Translations under genes and position numbers: made by a program
Notes under the pieces: generated by a model
Database searches by the model: none
What the model was told of the DNA's origin: nothing
Seen by the model: the letters and a program-made list of their open reading frames with translations, nothing else
Part shown: piece by piece, positions 12,741 through 23,407 of the stretch
How the letters are laid out: each line of letters opens with the position of its first letter
Position numbering within the stretch: position 1 is the stretch's first letter
Assembly: GCA_025093555.1 (NCBI GenBank)
Contig: JAIWNF010000001.1
Span: forward strand, 1,302,001-1,366,000
Origin: Circinella umbellata
Lineage: Eukaryota; Mucoromycota; Mucoromycetes; Mucorales; Lichtheimiaceae
Direction: 5' to 3'
Length of the DNA: 64,000 nucleotides

Positions 12741-14644
12741 TTTTGTTTGTTTGTTTGTTAAAATTTATTTTTCTGGAAAAAAGAGTTGTTAAAAAAATTT
12801 ATTTCCTTGACGAAAAAAAATCTTAAAAAATAGAGTCCCACATCAAACCGCTGCATAAACGAAAACTTATGCGAGAACAATAACCCCTGTTAAAAATATA
12901 TAATGGAAACAAGAGAAAAAACAGGGTTCTTTGTATTCTCTTTTTTATTTTGGAGAAATAACCTGTTGTCCCTTTTACTTCAACTGTAATGTCCCATTTA
13001 AAAAAAAAAGAGATAAATTCCTACCCATACAAGAAAAAAAACCCTCGATTATATCTAGCTTTTCATCTTAAAAAATAAATTGCAAACAAACTTTTAAAAT
13101 ATCAAATCAAATTTATCATATACACACACTACCAATCGTATTACTTAATGTCAGTGCTGAGTATATCAGTTTGTTTTTGTTTATGCAAATCACACAATAG
13201 TTATGTCCCTTTAATTTGCCAAATCGTTAGTTTTGAGCTTTGTAATCTAAAATGCTTCAATAGATCCTTATCCGCTCATTGAAAAAAATTTAGTGAAAAC
13301 ATTTTTCTCCTTTATTGTGTAACAAACATCTAAATCTTCTGTGCCCTCCTTTTTTTTACTCTTTATTTTTCTCTCAATATCATAATACATTTTTGTACTT
13401 TCATGTTATTTATGTATGAACTATACTATAATTTGATAATTAGGTACATACCATTATCCAAATAGGAAAATGCCAAAATGGCAGCAAAGCATAATTGGTG
13501 ATTATCCAATAGCCGAGGAATTAAATAAAAAGTCATGGACTTGGTGACCTCAGGAGACTTTGGGTTTAATAATTCATGAGATACTGTAAAGGTATTTATT
13601 TTCAATTTAATTTACAAATCAAAACTTTCTAATCTAACGGGATCCCATCAAAACGCAATAATATGTATAAGAAAAATAAAAAAAATGGTATGAAATAATA
13701 GCAAGTTAATAAATGAAGTGCTATCAATACATAACCATACTACTATTAATAGCAGTAGTCCATTCATAATTATCTTCACTATTATATAAATATTTAACTT
13801 ACCATAAGCAACTTGTAAGGAACCCCGCCAGATTATTATATTTTGACATGTAAATAAATTTTAATGAGAACCATTGAAATCTTACACAATTAATTAATGA
13901 TATATATCTAAAAAGTTACAAAGATATAACGCTTACCAAGTAGGACAGGTCAATGCTTCTTCCCTCTCAAGCACACCAACCCGGATTCAAAATAAAAAAG
14001 TTAATAAATGAGCAAAACATAGCTTTGGATAAATTTCAAAGGGAGAGTCGTTACAAAAGAAAAAAAGGAAGGTGAAGATTCTTGGATACGTATAAAAATA
14101 TTCAGCTTTTTGTAATCTTTCTATTCTTTCTCCCCATCTTAAATAATACAGTTGGCTTGTTTCATTTCTGTAAACTTTATATTATATATGTATTCTTACT
14201 GTTAGTATGAGACTTGAATATTTTTATACTATAGATTGTTCATACTGTATACTACTACTGTACAATCTGCCTAGTATTAAAATAAGCACGTAAATACAAA
14301 AAAGAAACATATTCAATAGTTAATTCAATGCACCAATTCTCTGATTATCCGCGAATAGTATTGTATGATCAATATATATGTTATGTTTGAAGAAATCACT
14401 TTGAACTTACTTGGATACCAAAATTATTATAGTATGAACTAAAAAAAGAAGATAGATGGTAGCCAGACAATGTTTTATCTTGCTATTTTTTTTTCAATAA
14501 TAATTTTGTTCCTGGGTGTTATTTCTAATGCCACTAGAAAAATAGTTCCTCACTCATGATAAAATACAGTACAACATATTTATTAATAAAAAAAAAGACA
14601 ATACATAAACATACAAATTGTTGCATAAACATTATTTCTTATAG
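12741..14644. other. AT-rich intergenic region
   Basis: No exon-like segment or RNA gene was found on either strand. The region probably holds the promoter of the CsbD-like gene in its first few hundred bases. The rest is simple AT-rich DNA with no repeated unit until the triplicated block starting near 14645. Confidence 0.5.
12884..12901 (-). promoter_or_regulatory. Possible STRE and TATA region of the CsbD-like gene
   Basis: Read on the minus strand, a TATATTTTTAACAGGGGTTA stretch lies about 145 bases upstream of the CsbD-like ATG. It has a TATA-like start and an AGGGG pentamer, the core of the fungal stress response element. The family is stress-linked, so the site fits, but a pentamer is short and chance is possible. 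Confidence 0.3.
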
Positions 14645-15231
14645 TAAAAAAAAGGGGCCACGGGTGTAACATCTGTCGGAATGTGTGGGAAACTAAAATT
14701 AAGTTGTCATTCCATTTGCATGATAATGCTATTGTAGCAACCTTTTCATTTTTTATAAAAGTATTTACGCTTTGACAGGCTTATAGTACCATGAGGTGAA
14801 AAAAGTGAAAGAAGTTCATTCCTTCAAGTAAAAAAAAAGTTGACTTGAGTGTAAATTCTACAGAAACTGGACGATTTGTGACAAATAAAGATTAAGTCGT
14901 GTCATTCCATCTCTACGACAATGTTGCCACTGGAGCTTTTTCTCTTTATTATGAACATTTACGCTTTTGACACGCTCATAGTACCATGACGCGAAAATAT
15001 GAACAAAAAAGGAAACTGGAAAAAGAAAAAAGAAAAACGTTCATTCCTTAAAGTAAAAAAAAATTGACACAAGTGTAAATTCTACAGGAACTGAGCATTC
15101 CGGGACAAACAAAGATTAAGTCGCGTCATTCCATCTCCATGACAATGTTGTCACTGCAAATTTTTTACTTTTATTAAACACATTCACGCTTTATACGCTT
15201 CCATAGTACCATGACGCGAAAAATATGTTAA
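14645..15231 (+). repeat. Three tandem degenerate repeats upstream of the unknown 618-aa gene
   Basis: Three units of roughly 160-225 bases follow one another at about 14645-14800, 14814-15002 and 15039-15231. Each carries, in the same order, a poly(A) run after AAGTA, a TGTAAATTCTACAG-like segment (weak in unit 1), GTCATTCCAT (14705, 14901, 15125), a TTTACGCTTT-like segment and TAGTACCATGA (14784, 14979, 15204). Spacings are therefore about 195 and 225 bases. Units 2 and 3 are much closer to each other than to unit 1. The block ends about 150 bases before the start of the unknown protein, so it may be its promoter. Confidence 0.75.
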
Positions 15232-15387
15232 AAAGTAAAAAAAAAAAAATTGCCTAATGAGGAATCACATGGTTTTTTTTTTCTGAATCAAAATATATCC
15301 CGCCCTGATTTTCTTTTTCTTTTTTTTTCTTTTCCTTTTTTTTCCCTTTACACCTCAGAGCCTCTTTTTTTTATTACTTTGTTACTT

Positions 15388-17244
15388 ATGTTCCGGCTAC
15401 TTGAAGAATCCTTCCGTTACGAACCTTTCGTTACTTTCGGTTTGGCTGTTTTTGCCTGTTACTTCGCTCTCATTGCGTTGAACATCGTCTACTACTATTT
15501 GTTCCACTTCCTGTGGTTTTGCTTTTATGCATTCCTTGCCCTTGTGGCATTCATCTCTTTCTCGTCGTGTTGCAATTCATTGCGCACATTTATTGTTGGT
15601 CAATGCTTGTCATTGGGATCTTTTTCCGTTTCGCCTTTGCCGCCAAGTCCCGACTTTGCATTCGTTGCTCCTCGTCAAGTGGAGGTTTCTTGTTTGCGGC
15701 GTGTGTTGTGTGAACCGCCTGTAATGGGCAAAAACCGAGAAGAAGAAAAGTCTGCTTTTCCATTTTTTGGATGGAAATATAACGTTGTTCGTCGTGATAA
15801 GCGTGCCTTGCCTTTTGGTCGCATGAATGAACCTGACCCTATTGATGTACTTGGTGTGGATGTTGAAGTGTACTCATGGGCAGACATAATGCGTGGTGAT
15901 GTCTTTACTCGTCAACGAAATGATGACCGTAAAAAGTCTCATTTGAACACATCGCCAACTGTGCTCCCTGATGCAGTTGATCTTTTGTGCGAGCAGTTCG
16001 CGGCCATGGACTTAGGTCCTAGTGCCCAAGCTTCGGCTTCTGCTCAACACCAAGATGAGCCTGCATCTCCGATGCTTGTTGATATTATTTGCGATGATGT
16101 TCAAGTGCAATCATGGGAAGATGAAGCTGATGCTGATTCCTTAGCACTTGCAAGTACTTTCTCCTCTTCTTCAGTAGAAACACCTTTCCCTGATTGTGAT
16201 GTGGAGATGGAAGATTCTTTTGATGATTCCAATGAAATCCCTTCTGCAGCTGCTGGAGAGATTGGTTCTGCTGCCATGGATATTGATGGTGATTCCCTAT
16301 CCATGGATAACCGCGTACAAGAACAGGAACAACAACAAGAACAACAAGAAAGCTCAGTTGGCTTTGATGCCACTGAAGCCATGGACACTGCTGCTGAGCT
16401 GGCTTTCATGCCACCAGCACAAGAGCAGTCAATCCCAGAGGGTCACACTCCTGTAGATAGTGCTGTTGATGATTCGGACGACTTTAGTCCTGAAGTAATT
16501 GCTGATACTGCTGCTGTCGAGACCTCTGAACATGTGCAAGATGTGGGTGACTCCACAGCATCAATGGATGCACTTGCTTTGGCTATTGTAGCCAACATGT
16601 TACCACCTTTGGAGCAATCCAATATTACTACTGAAGGTTCTGCTAGTCTCGTAGATGTGTCTTCGGATTTTCCTACAATGACAAATGCTGCCACTTTGGT
16701 TGAGGAATCCAATGGTGAAGAAGTTCGTGTAGGTGTCGACGAACTTGTTGAAAGAGAAGCACCTAGTGCTATGCAAACTGCTGCCGAGATAGCTTTCATG
16801 CTTCCAGCACAAGAGCAGTCCCTGCCAGAGGAATACACTCCTGTATTCAGCGCTGATGATTATTCAGATATAATCGCTGCTGCTGTTGCAGTTGAGAACT
16901 CTGAACATGTGCAAGATGTAGGTGATTCTACAGCATTATATAATGCAATTGCTTTGGTTATGGAAACCAACATGTTACCATCTTTGGATGAACCCAACAT
17001 GACTACTGATGGTTATGCTAGTCTTGTAGATGTGTCTTCGGACTTCCCTACTATGGCAAATGCTGCCTCTTTAGTTGAGGTATTCAATGATGAAGAAGAC
17101 CGTGTAGGTGTCGACGGTCCAGTTATGAACGACGAAGAATCTCCTGTTCTCCCACCACCACAAGCTGCACGACTTCCTGAAGAAGATGTTTTTTCAGAGT
17201 TCCTTGTTGAGTACGATGATGCAGATCATGAGTATTGGGGCTAA
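15388..17244 (+). CDS. Unrecognised protein with two N-terminal TM segments, acidic, with a 130-aa tandem repeat
   Basis: An uninterrupted reading frame of 618 codons from ATG at 15388 to TAA at 17242. An in-frame ATG at 15250 would add 46 residues encoded by a pyrimidine tract and looks unlikely. Residues about 11-55 are hydrophobic with two probable membrane segments (FVTFGLAVFACYFALIALNI and FLWFCFYAFLALVAFISF). A short basic Cys-containing stretch follows, then about 450 residues that are acidic and rich in Ala, Ser, Asp and Glu. Residues 332-461 and 462 to about 585 are tandem copies (AELAFMPPAQEQS against AEIAFMLPAQEQS; EHVQDVGDSTA and LVDVSSDFPTM in both). I do not recognise the family. 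The ORF is visibly less AT-rich than its flanks. It lies between three tandem repeats upstream and a chain of exon-like cassettes downstream, so it may be one transcript with them. Function unknown. Confidence 0.65.
   Translation: MFRLLEESFRYEPFVTFGLAVFACYFALIALNIVYYYLFHFLWFCFYAFLALVAFISFSSCCNSLRTFIVGQCLSLGSFSVSPLPPSPDFAFVAPRQVEVSCLRRVLCEPPVMGKNREEEKSAFPFFGWKYNVVRRDKRALPFGRMNEPDPIDVLGVDVEVYSWADIMRGDVFTRQRNDDRKKSHLNTSPTVLPDAVDLLCEQFAAMDLGPSAQASASAQHQDEPASPMLVDIICDDVQVQSWEDEADADSLALASTFSSSSVETPFPDCDVEMEDSFDDSNEIPSAAAGEIGSAAMDIDGDSLSMDNRVQEQEQQQEQQESSVGFDATEAMDTAAELAFMPPAQEQSIPEGHTPVDSAVDDSDDFSPEVIADTAAVETSEHVQDVGDSTASMDALALAIVANMLPPLEQSNITTEGSASLVDVSSDFPTMTNAATLVEESNGEEVRVGVDELVEREAPSAMQTAAEIAFMLPAQEQSLPEEYTPVFSADDYSDIIAAAVAVENSEHVQDVGDSTALYNAIALVMETNMLPSLDEPNMTTDGYASLVDVSSDFPTMANAASLVEVFNDEEDRVGVDGPVMNDEESPVLPPPQAARLPEEDVFSEFLVEYDDADHEYWG
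16381..17136 (+). repeat. 390-base in-frame tandem duplication inside the unknown gene
   Basis: The first unit runs 16381-16770 and the second begins exactly at 16771, a period of 390 bases or 130 codons. Both start ATG-(GAC/CAA)-ACTGCTGC and end near a GGTGTCGACG motif (about 16733 and 17109). Frame is kept throughout, so the repeat is maintained as protein. Divergence is moderate, roughly two thirds of residues identical by eye. Confidence 0.8.
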
Positions 17245-17251
17245 ACTCTTT

Positions 17252-18495
17252 GTAAGTATTATTTATATTTCTACTTTTTTTATTTCTACTGTATATATAT
17301 ATTTCGTATTATATTTATTAACATACTTTTATTATTATTATTTATAGCTGATGGTAACTGTGTTCGTTTGCTGGTTGACGGAATTCTCGCGTTTCTTTTA
17401 TTTTTTTTTTTTTTTTTATCTCTCTCTCTCTCTCTTTCTCAACATGTGTTGTGTGTGCACCTCTGTTGATGATTGCTCCTTCGTCTGTGTGTGTTCGGTG
17501 TTCGGTGTTTTTTTTTCTTTTTTTTTTTCGACGCCTTCGGCATTTATGGTAAGTTTATTTATGAAAAAAAAAAATTACGCATGTGGATAAAAACTAATTG
17601 ACAACACATTTTCTTTTTATTTTTCTATAGCTGTTGTGCGGCAGCCCGGTGTGTGTAATTCTGTGTCTTTGACACTTTTTTTTTCTTTTTTTCGACGCCT
17701 TCGGCATTTTTGGTAAGTCTATTGAAAAGATATATAAAAAAATTACACATGTGCATAAAAACTAATTGGCAACATATTTTTATGTATTTTCTTTATAGCT
17801 GTTGTGCGGCAGCCCGGTATGTGTGTGTGTTTCTGTGTCTTTTTTGGCACTTTTATTTCGACGCCTTCAGCATCTTCGGTAAGTCTATTGAAAAGAAAAA
17901 AAAACTTTCATATAAAAAGTAATATTTCATGTACATAAAAACTAATTGGCAACACATTTCTATTATTTTTCATATAGCTGTTGCGCGGCAGCCCGGTGTG
18001 TGACTTTCTGCGTCTTCCTTGGCGCCTTTTTTTATATGTATGCTTTTGCGCATGCAACTGTTATGGTAAGTTTATAAAGAATATAAAATATGTCTTTGGC
18101 AATTTATTCTAAAACCAAGTTTCTCATAAATTAATTTACTAATAATTTATATATTTTAAAATATATTATGTAGGCACGGTTTTGCTTGTGCTTTTGGTAT
18201 GTCGGTTGGGCATACGATAAGGTGTCTGCTTTGGACGCTTTGGGCTTAGAATTTGATGATACAAGCAGTGTCATGGTAAGTTTTCTATCATAGCAAAATA
18301 TGTTGTAAAAAAAAGATTAATAATAATTGAGAACTAATTATTTAATTTCTTTAATGGAATATATAGACGTTGCTGTGCTGCGTGTGTGCGCGCTTTGGAA
18401 GGTTTGGTTGGCCTGGTGTCGACATTGCAGCAGTTTGTCTTTTGGGAAACGGATGGCAGAAAGGCATTTCGGTGGATGGTCTCCTTGGGATTAAG
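17252..18495 (+). other. Chain of exon-like cassettes with intact splice sites, four of them tandem duplicates
   Basis: Directly after the stop codon at 17244 there is a GTAAGT donor at 17252. Exon-like segments then follow at 17348-17548, 17631-17712, 17799-17878, 17978-18065, 18174-18275 and 18367-18495, each ending at GTAAGT and starting after a (T/G)AG. Segments 2-4 start with the same CTGTTG(T/C)GCGGCAGCCCGG and are about 170 bases apart. Their introns share AAAACTAATTG(A/G)CAACA, likely the branch region. In one frame they read CCAAAR then a Val/Phe/Cys-rich stretch, but segment 2 has a stop in that frame and lengths of 82, 80 and 88 do not keep frame. Segments 4-6 do chain in one frame to a stop just past 18530. 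They could be alternative exons, UTR exons or decayed coding exons. The exons are clearly less AT-rich than the introns. Confidence 0.6.
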
Positions 18496-19270
18496 GTAAG
18501 TAGGGGTTGGGGGAATAGGACGTGGCATGGATGTCCTGTGTCGTAACCACCGGGAGTAAAGAGGTATCTGTATATGCTTGGTCTAGGCTCTGGCCTTAGA
18601 CTATTTGGGGTGGGGATGTTCGTTATTGTGGTAGGGTGAAAAGGACGAGCTTTTGTATACCCCTACGTCATTCCTTGTTAGTCTTGATGAGCAAGATGAG
18701 GCATACTTGGAACATCGACATATCTTTTGCAGCAGTCGGTTTTATTCTTAATGACAACAAGACTCATTTAAATTTATATTATTTTTACTGTAAGTCATTA
18801 TTTTCATTATCATTTTCTATTTTTATATATTTCTATATATTTTTATATACTTTATAAGTGTGGGTTACTAAATATTGGAAGTTTTTTCATATATTTTTTA
18901 TTGGTTTCTTTTTATAACATTTTTTTTCTCTATCTACGGGAATAAATCTGTTATGAAAAGAAATCTGTTAGAACAATTTTCAAGATAAAAACAAGTTGTT
19001 GTCATTGTTTCAAGTTACTGCTCTCAAGTCGCAAAGATCTTGTCAAAAGTTCCATTATGACCTTATTCTGTGCTCGTCGGAATTAATGAGGTGGTAGCTG
19101 TGGATTCAAGAGTTCGTTCGAAGTAGCTCTACTGCAATAACGACTCCTCATTCTGAATGGTCTCTGGTCATCCTAGGCTGTAGCGTATATGGGTATCTCG
19201 ATCTCCCACCGGTTGTGGCATAGGCTCTGTGTCATTATTTCTGTTCTTCCTTCTTCTTCTTACCTCCCAT
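18496..19270 (+). repeat. Long imperfect inverted repeat, copy A (putative RNA hairpin)
   Basis: The left arm (about 18500-18662) is complementary to the right arm (about 19085-19255), with a loop of some 420 bases. Arms match at roughly two thirds by strict base identity. Most differences are T for C or G for A in the left arm relative to the complement of the right arm, which in a plus-strand RNA are G-U pairs. Examples of matched blocks are GTATCTGTATATGCTTGGTC with GTAGCGTATATGGGTATC, and CGTTATTG with CAATAACG. The left arm begins at a GTAAGT donor that ends the last cassette of the upstream chain. The whole element is homologous, loop included, to copy B at 48310-49076. Confidence 0.7.
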
Positions 19271-19468
19271 TGAGATTCTGAAGCTGGGATTGTCTTCCTG
19301 TCAAGAGGGGGCTTGTTGCTGCTGTGTCGGGAATCATGGTACATTGTGGGAAGGTGTACTATGTGTTCTAATCGGGCTTTCCGAGCTGGAAGAAAGCGTT
19401 GTTTCTATTTCCTTGGTGTATGGAAGAGAAACATGGAGTGTACGCGATGTAAATGGTCGTTTTTGGTG

Positions 19469-19560
19469 ACGACTGACTTTGACCCCATTCAAATGCTTTG
19501 GCAATTCAAGGCTCCCGTGGTTTTTGTTAATGATGTCGTGGTAACGACTGACTTTGACCC
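19469..19560 (+). repeat. 75-base-spaced direct repeat downstream of hairpin A
   Basis: ACGACTGACTTTGACCC occurs at 19469-19485 and again at 19544-19560. Sequence between the copies is unrelated. It sits in the less AT-rich tail of the accessory block, whose end is around 19570. Confidence 0.75.
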
Positions 19561-19599
19561 TAACTATGGCTAGCTATTGTCATTTTTTGGCATTCGATT

Positions 19600-22500
19600 T
19601 TGGGGATTAGAAAGTTAATCCAATTGTTTTCGTAAATTAATTTGTGAAAGCAGACTATTATTATACATTTGTGTATAAGAGAGAAACAAAAAAAAAGAGA
19701 ATCCCGTCTTTGGCTTGAATGGAATCTATTGTGCTTTGATATTAGTTCTTGGTGGCTCTAATATTAAAAAACTTTTTTTGATTCATCTTCACATATTCAT
19801 TTCCTTTGGGAATGTTTACCTTTATGATACAATCTTTGTTTCTTTCTTCTTGCATTGATTGAGCCGATTTACCTGTTGCTATTGTTTTTATTATTAAGAC
19901 ACGTAGTTGGTACTTTGGTGTGTATTATATTGGGTGATAATGGAACTATTCTGGTAGAAATTATATATAATTGCTAGTCTAGAAAAAAAAGGGAGCAATA
20001 TTTATTATTCAGCTATTTGATTGTGGTCAATATTTGGTTTCACAATTCGGTGTCTTACTTTATCAACTTTTGATCAATCTTAAACGAAACTTGTAATTCT
20101 TTACTACTTGTTTTACTACTGGAACCAAATTATGACCGCAACATTTTGATGGGATGAGCAAGATAGCAAGAATTCATGTGTGTATATGCTCTTACTTGGT
20201 GTGTACCTCCTTTAACCGATTTTATATCTTATTTCATCATGGTGCTGATAAATCCTTTCAAACACTTTTAAATGGATTGTTCATTACTCAAGAAATACTA
20301 TACTATCCATCACCACCTACTTTGGAAATAAGGAGTGCATATACACACAAGAAACCAAATCCCACATTCAAGATATATTTGATAAACCATCATCAAATCA
20401 ATTTCATTGAAAAACTCAAATTTTATTATCCATCCGGTGGAAAAAACAATAAACAGTCAAGTAGCAAATCATTTGGTGTTGTATGAATCCGTGTTAGTCA
20501 AGAAACAACATACATTGATCCATATGATGAAGTACATAAGTAACATCAAGAAGAATAATGAAAAAAAGTGGGCAACTTGTTATTATGACACAAACCAAAT
20601 GAGTGTCATGATAATATTCCATGCGGTAGACAGCAACAAAATGTGGGATTTGGTTTCGTTTTTTGGTATTACGCGAGGTACAGATCTATTAAAATTATCA
20701 TGGTGAACTATCTATTATGGCGCATCCATTACGAACTAGTCAAGAAGGTGAACTATATTTATCAAGAAATACAACAAGAAATCTATTTGTTATCAAGATA
20801 CTTGGTTTTTCTTTTTATTTTCGGTGTTGACAAGACTGGAATATGATTATTGACCGTACCAAAAGTATACTATTATTGCAAATCAAGATGATCATTTCAC
20901 AATCTATTTCAAGAACAATAATATAAATTATGTATCACTTCAAGAAGATCATTATATATTTATTCTATCCACTGTTATTTTTGGATATGGAGGTATCACA
21001 CACACATACACACACATACACACACATACACACGTGGACGAATATGCACACACGCAAATTCATACCAACATACTCCAAAATAACAGTGGATGAATATTCC
21101 AGTCTTGTCTCGATCCAATGTCAATATATCCAAGATTACTCTCTCTCATTCCAAAAAAAGAAAAGGTACGTTGTAAAATATTAATGCTGAAAATTCAGTA
21201 TTCTTAACAAATGTATGGTAACGTTATTATTTGTGTGTGTGATGATGATTGCCAAAAAAAAAAAAAGATACAAAAAAAAAAGATATACAAAAAAAAAGAT
21301 ATATAAAAAAAAGATATATAAAAAAATACTATTAACTTTTATTATTACTATTCAAAAGTTCCCTCGTACCCTTTATCACTCATTCTTCACACAAAAGCAC
21401 AAACATATGATATCACAAAGCTAATCCAAAATTACCAGCCAACAAGAGAAACAAAAGAGTTCGCGATTATAAATATATAAAAAAAATATGTTATATCAAT
21501 GGATATCTTTTGAAAAGACAAAAATCCATTAGGTCAAGGATTAAACAAAAAAAAACAGAAAAAAAACTCAAGATTCAGTACTACAATCAAGACCAAAGAT
21601 GTCGAATCAAACAAAAAAAAAACGGATCAATTCATTAATTACAACAACCTCAAAAACAAGAATGAATACACAAGATCAAATCGACTTGAAAACCAATCAA
21701 CAATATCATCACCGTCGATGAATACAAATACGTATAATTCCACTCAAGCAACAAAATCAATACATAATATGACTTAGACTCGTATACAGTATCAAGAGGA
21801 ATGATAACAAAAGTATATCAAATATTATCATACAAAAACAATCTCGACAGTTACTGTTGTCAAGAGTAACAATAACAAAAAAAAAAATCATATCCCCAAC
21901 AACAATTATTTTTATTGGATAAAAGTCAGAAAAATATTCTATTTTATCAATATTAATCATCGACGACGAAAGATCATCCATTGATATACGGATCATCAAT
22001 ATCAACAGCGGCTCTTTTGTTCTCTCTCTTTCACACACATCATTCTATTATTATAATTAAAACAACAACAGCAACAGCAACCTTATTATACACTAATATT
22101 ATTTTATATACAAAAAAAAAAACAGAAAGCATGATTCATCACATACACTAATAATGAAATTACTAATAACATTGATTAGATTACTTGAATAATAGGTGCT
22201 TTTTTATTTTACGATCGTACAGTCATATACATTTATATAATCCCCTTTTTTACCTTATTTAAATTACAACCTTTATATCTATTACGTATACTGTAAATAT
22301 ATATCATTCATTAGTTATTAATAATAATAAAACATTGGGTATATTGATTATCATTTTATACATGCACCAGTACGTAAAAGAAAATACCACAATGAATATA
22401 TATTATAAAAGTATACGATAGTAATACATATAAATCCATCATCATATTATATTTATTATTATCCGAATCTAGCAAGTCATTGATAACATTATAGGCTAGC

Positions 22501-23125
22501 AACAGTAGTAGGAATACTGCAAGTATATATCAATTCATGTTCCTTTTAATGAATTGCGTACATAGAAAGAGCAACTAGTAAACAACTGATTTTTATGTCA
22601 CAAATGAAAATTTTATCTTCATACGTATTGTGAGCAAGTATGTGATTGAGAAGATTAAAAGAAAATAATTAAAATCACAGACCAGGTGTACGTAAGAATA
22701 TTAATATCTCCAGGACAATAATGAAGATGAAAAAAAAAGTGTGAGGGGCTCATAATACATATCTATCGAACACTGCTATTTTACTATAAAAAGAGGCCGA
22801 TTTTCCAATACGTACAATATCCAAGTATATGGATAATGAGGTAAATATATAACATTTAGACAATATTAGAATTTAAAAAATTAGCTGCTACCTAAGAATT
22901 GAAATGAAACATCCTCTACTGGCAATAACGAGTAATAGTAATAGTAGTATTAGTTATAGGACTTGGCCACAGGTGGTAGATACAAACTATGTTGTATCAT
23001 AATTTCTTTAGTTTACGTTATAATAGCGACCCATAAATTATTTAAAGATCTATATGATAGGTTTTTTTTTTTTTTGGTTTCCCGGAAATACACCTTTGGA
23101 AGGGTAAATCTTTTGCACGAACATG
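19600..23125. other. Gene-poor, simple-sequence-rich region
   Basis: No gene could be supported. Overlapping short open stretches at 20154-20486, 20407-20706 and 20643-20846 lie in two frames and might be a broken reading frame, but no domain is recognisable. Simple repeats include (CACACATA)n at about 20998-21034, a stepped series of A-run plus GATATA units at about 21250-21330, and scattered (TAATAA)n. A nested inverted repeat is listed separately. The right end, from about 22950, leads into the acetoacetyl-CoA synthetase promoter. Confidence 0.5.
20829..21109. repeat. Nested inverted repeat with an asymmetric arm
   Basis: A 16-base perfect inverted pair (GACAAGACTGGAATAT at 20829-20844 with its complement at 21094-21109) encloses a second pair (TCCACTGTTATTTTTGGA at 20968-20985 with 21074-21090, one base different). 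On the right the two stems are 3 bases apart; on the left they are 123 bases apart. This looks like one inverted repeat whose left arm later gained about 120 bases. Confidence 0.7.
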
Positions 23126-23131
23126 TATAAA
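23126..23131 (+). promoter_or_regulatory. TATA-like box upstream of acetoacetyl-CoA synthetase
   Basis: TATAAA in the context CATGTATAAAACGAG, 277 bases before the ATG. A long T run and a CCGGAA motif lie just upstream. The long distance suggests a long 5' UTR or an upstream non-coding exon. Confidence 0.35.
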
Positions 23132-23407
23132 ACGAGAAACAAAAACCAAATGGACAAGTTTTCTTATATCATTTGAGCTTAATAATTTGATCCAAAAGCT
23201 TTATTGTGATTTTTAATTGGTCAATTCATCACAAGCTCAGGGACATGAGAGAGATTTTATTTTTTCTAATGATGCTAGAATTTTTGTGAAACATTTCAAA
23301 AATCTACAAAAAGGCCCCGCCGGAAAAAGTCCCACGGTTCGTATTTCATCTACTCTTTTCTTTTTTTTTTCCCTCCCCTTCTCTTCATCAACCTATATAT
23401 ATACAAT

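Noticed and set aside
15250..15387. Upstream in-frame ATG extension of the 618-aa protein
   Set aside because: The added residues come from a pyrimidine tract (Phe, Leu, Ser) that looks like a leader, and the ATG at 15388 is followed by normal composition.
19313..19573. ORF of 86 codons after hairpin A
   Set aside because: No domain is visible and the 17-base direct repeat is read in one frame only because of its 75-base spacing. It may be part of a non-coding transcript.
20154..20846. Three overlapping ORFs as one frameshifted gene
   Set aside because: The pieces are low in complexity, rich in Lys, Asn, Ile and Tyr as expected from AT-rich DNA, and match nothing I recognise.
20998..21330. 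CRISPR-like or satellite array
   Set aside because: The CACACATA and A-run/GATATA series are simple-sequence repeats with no unique spacers of constant length, and the organism is a eukaryote.
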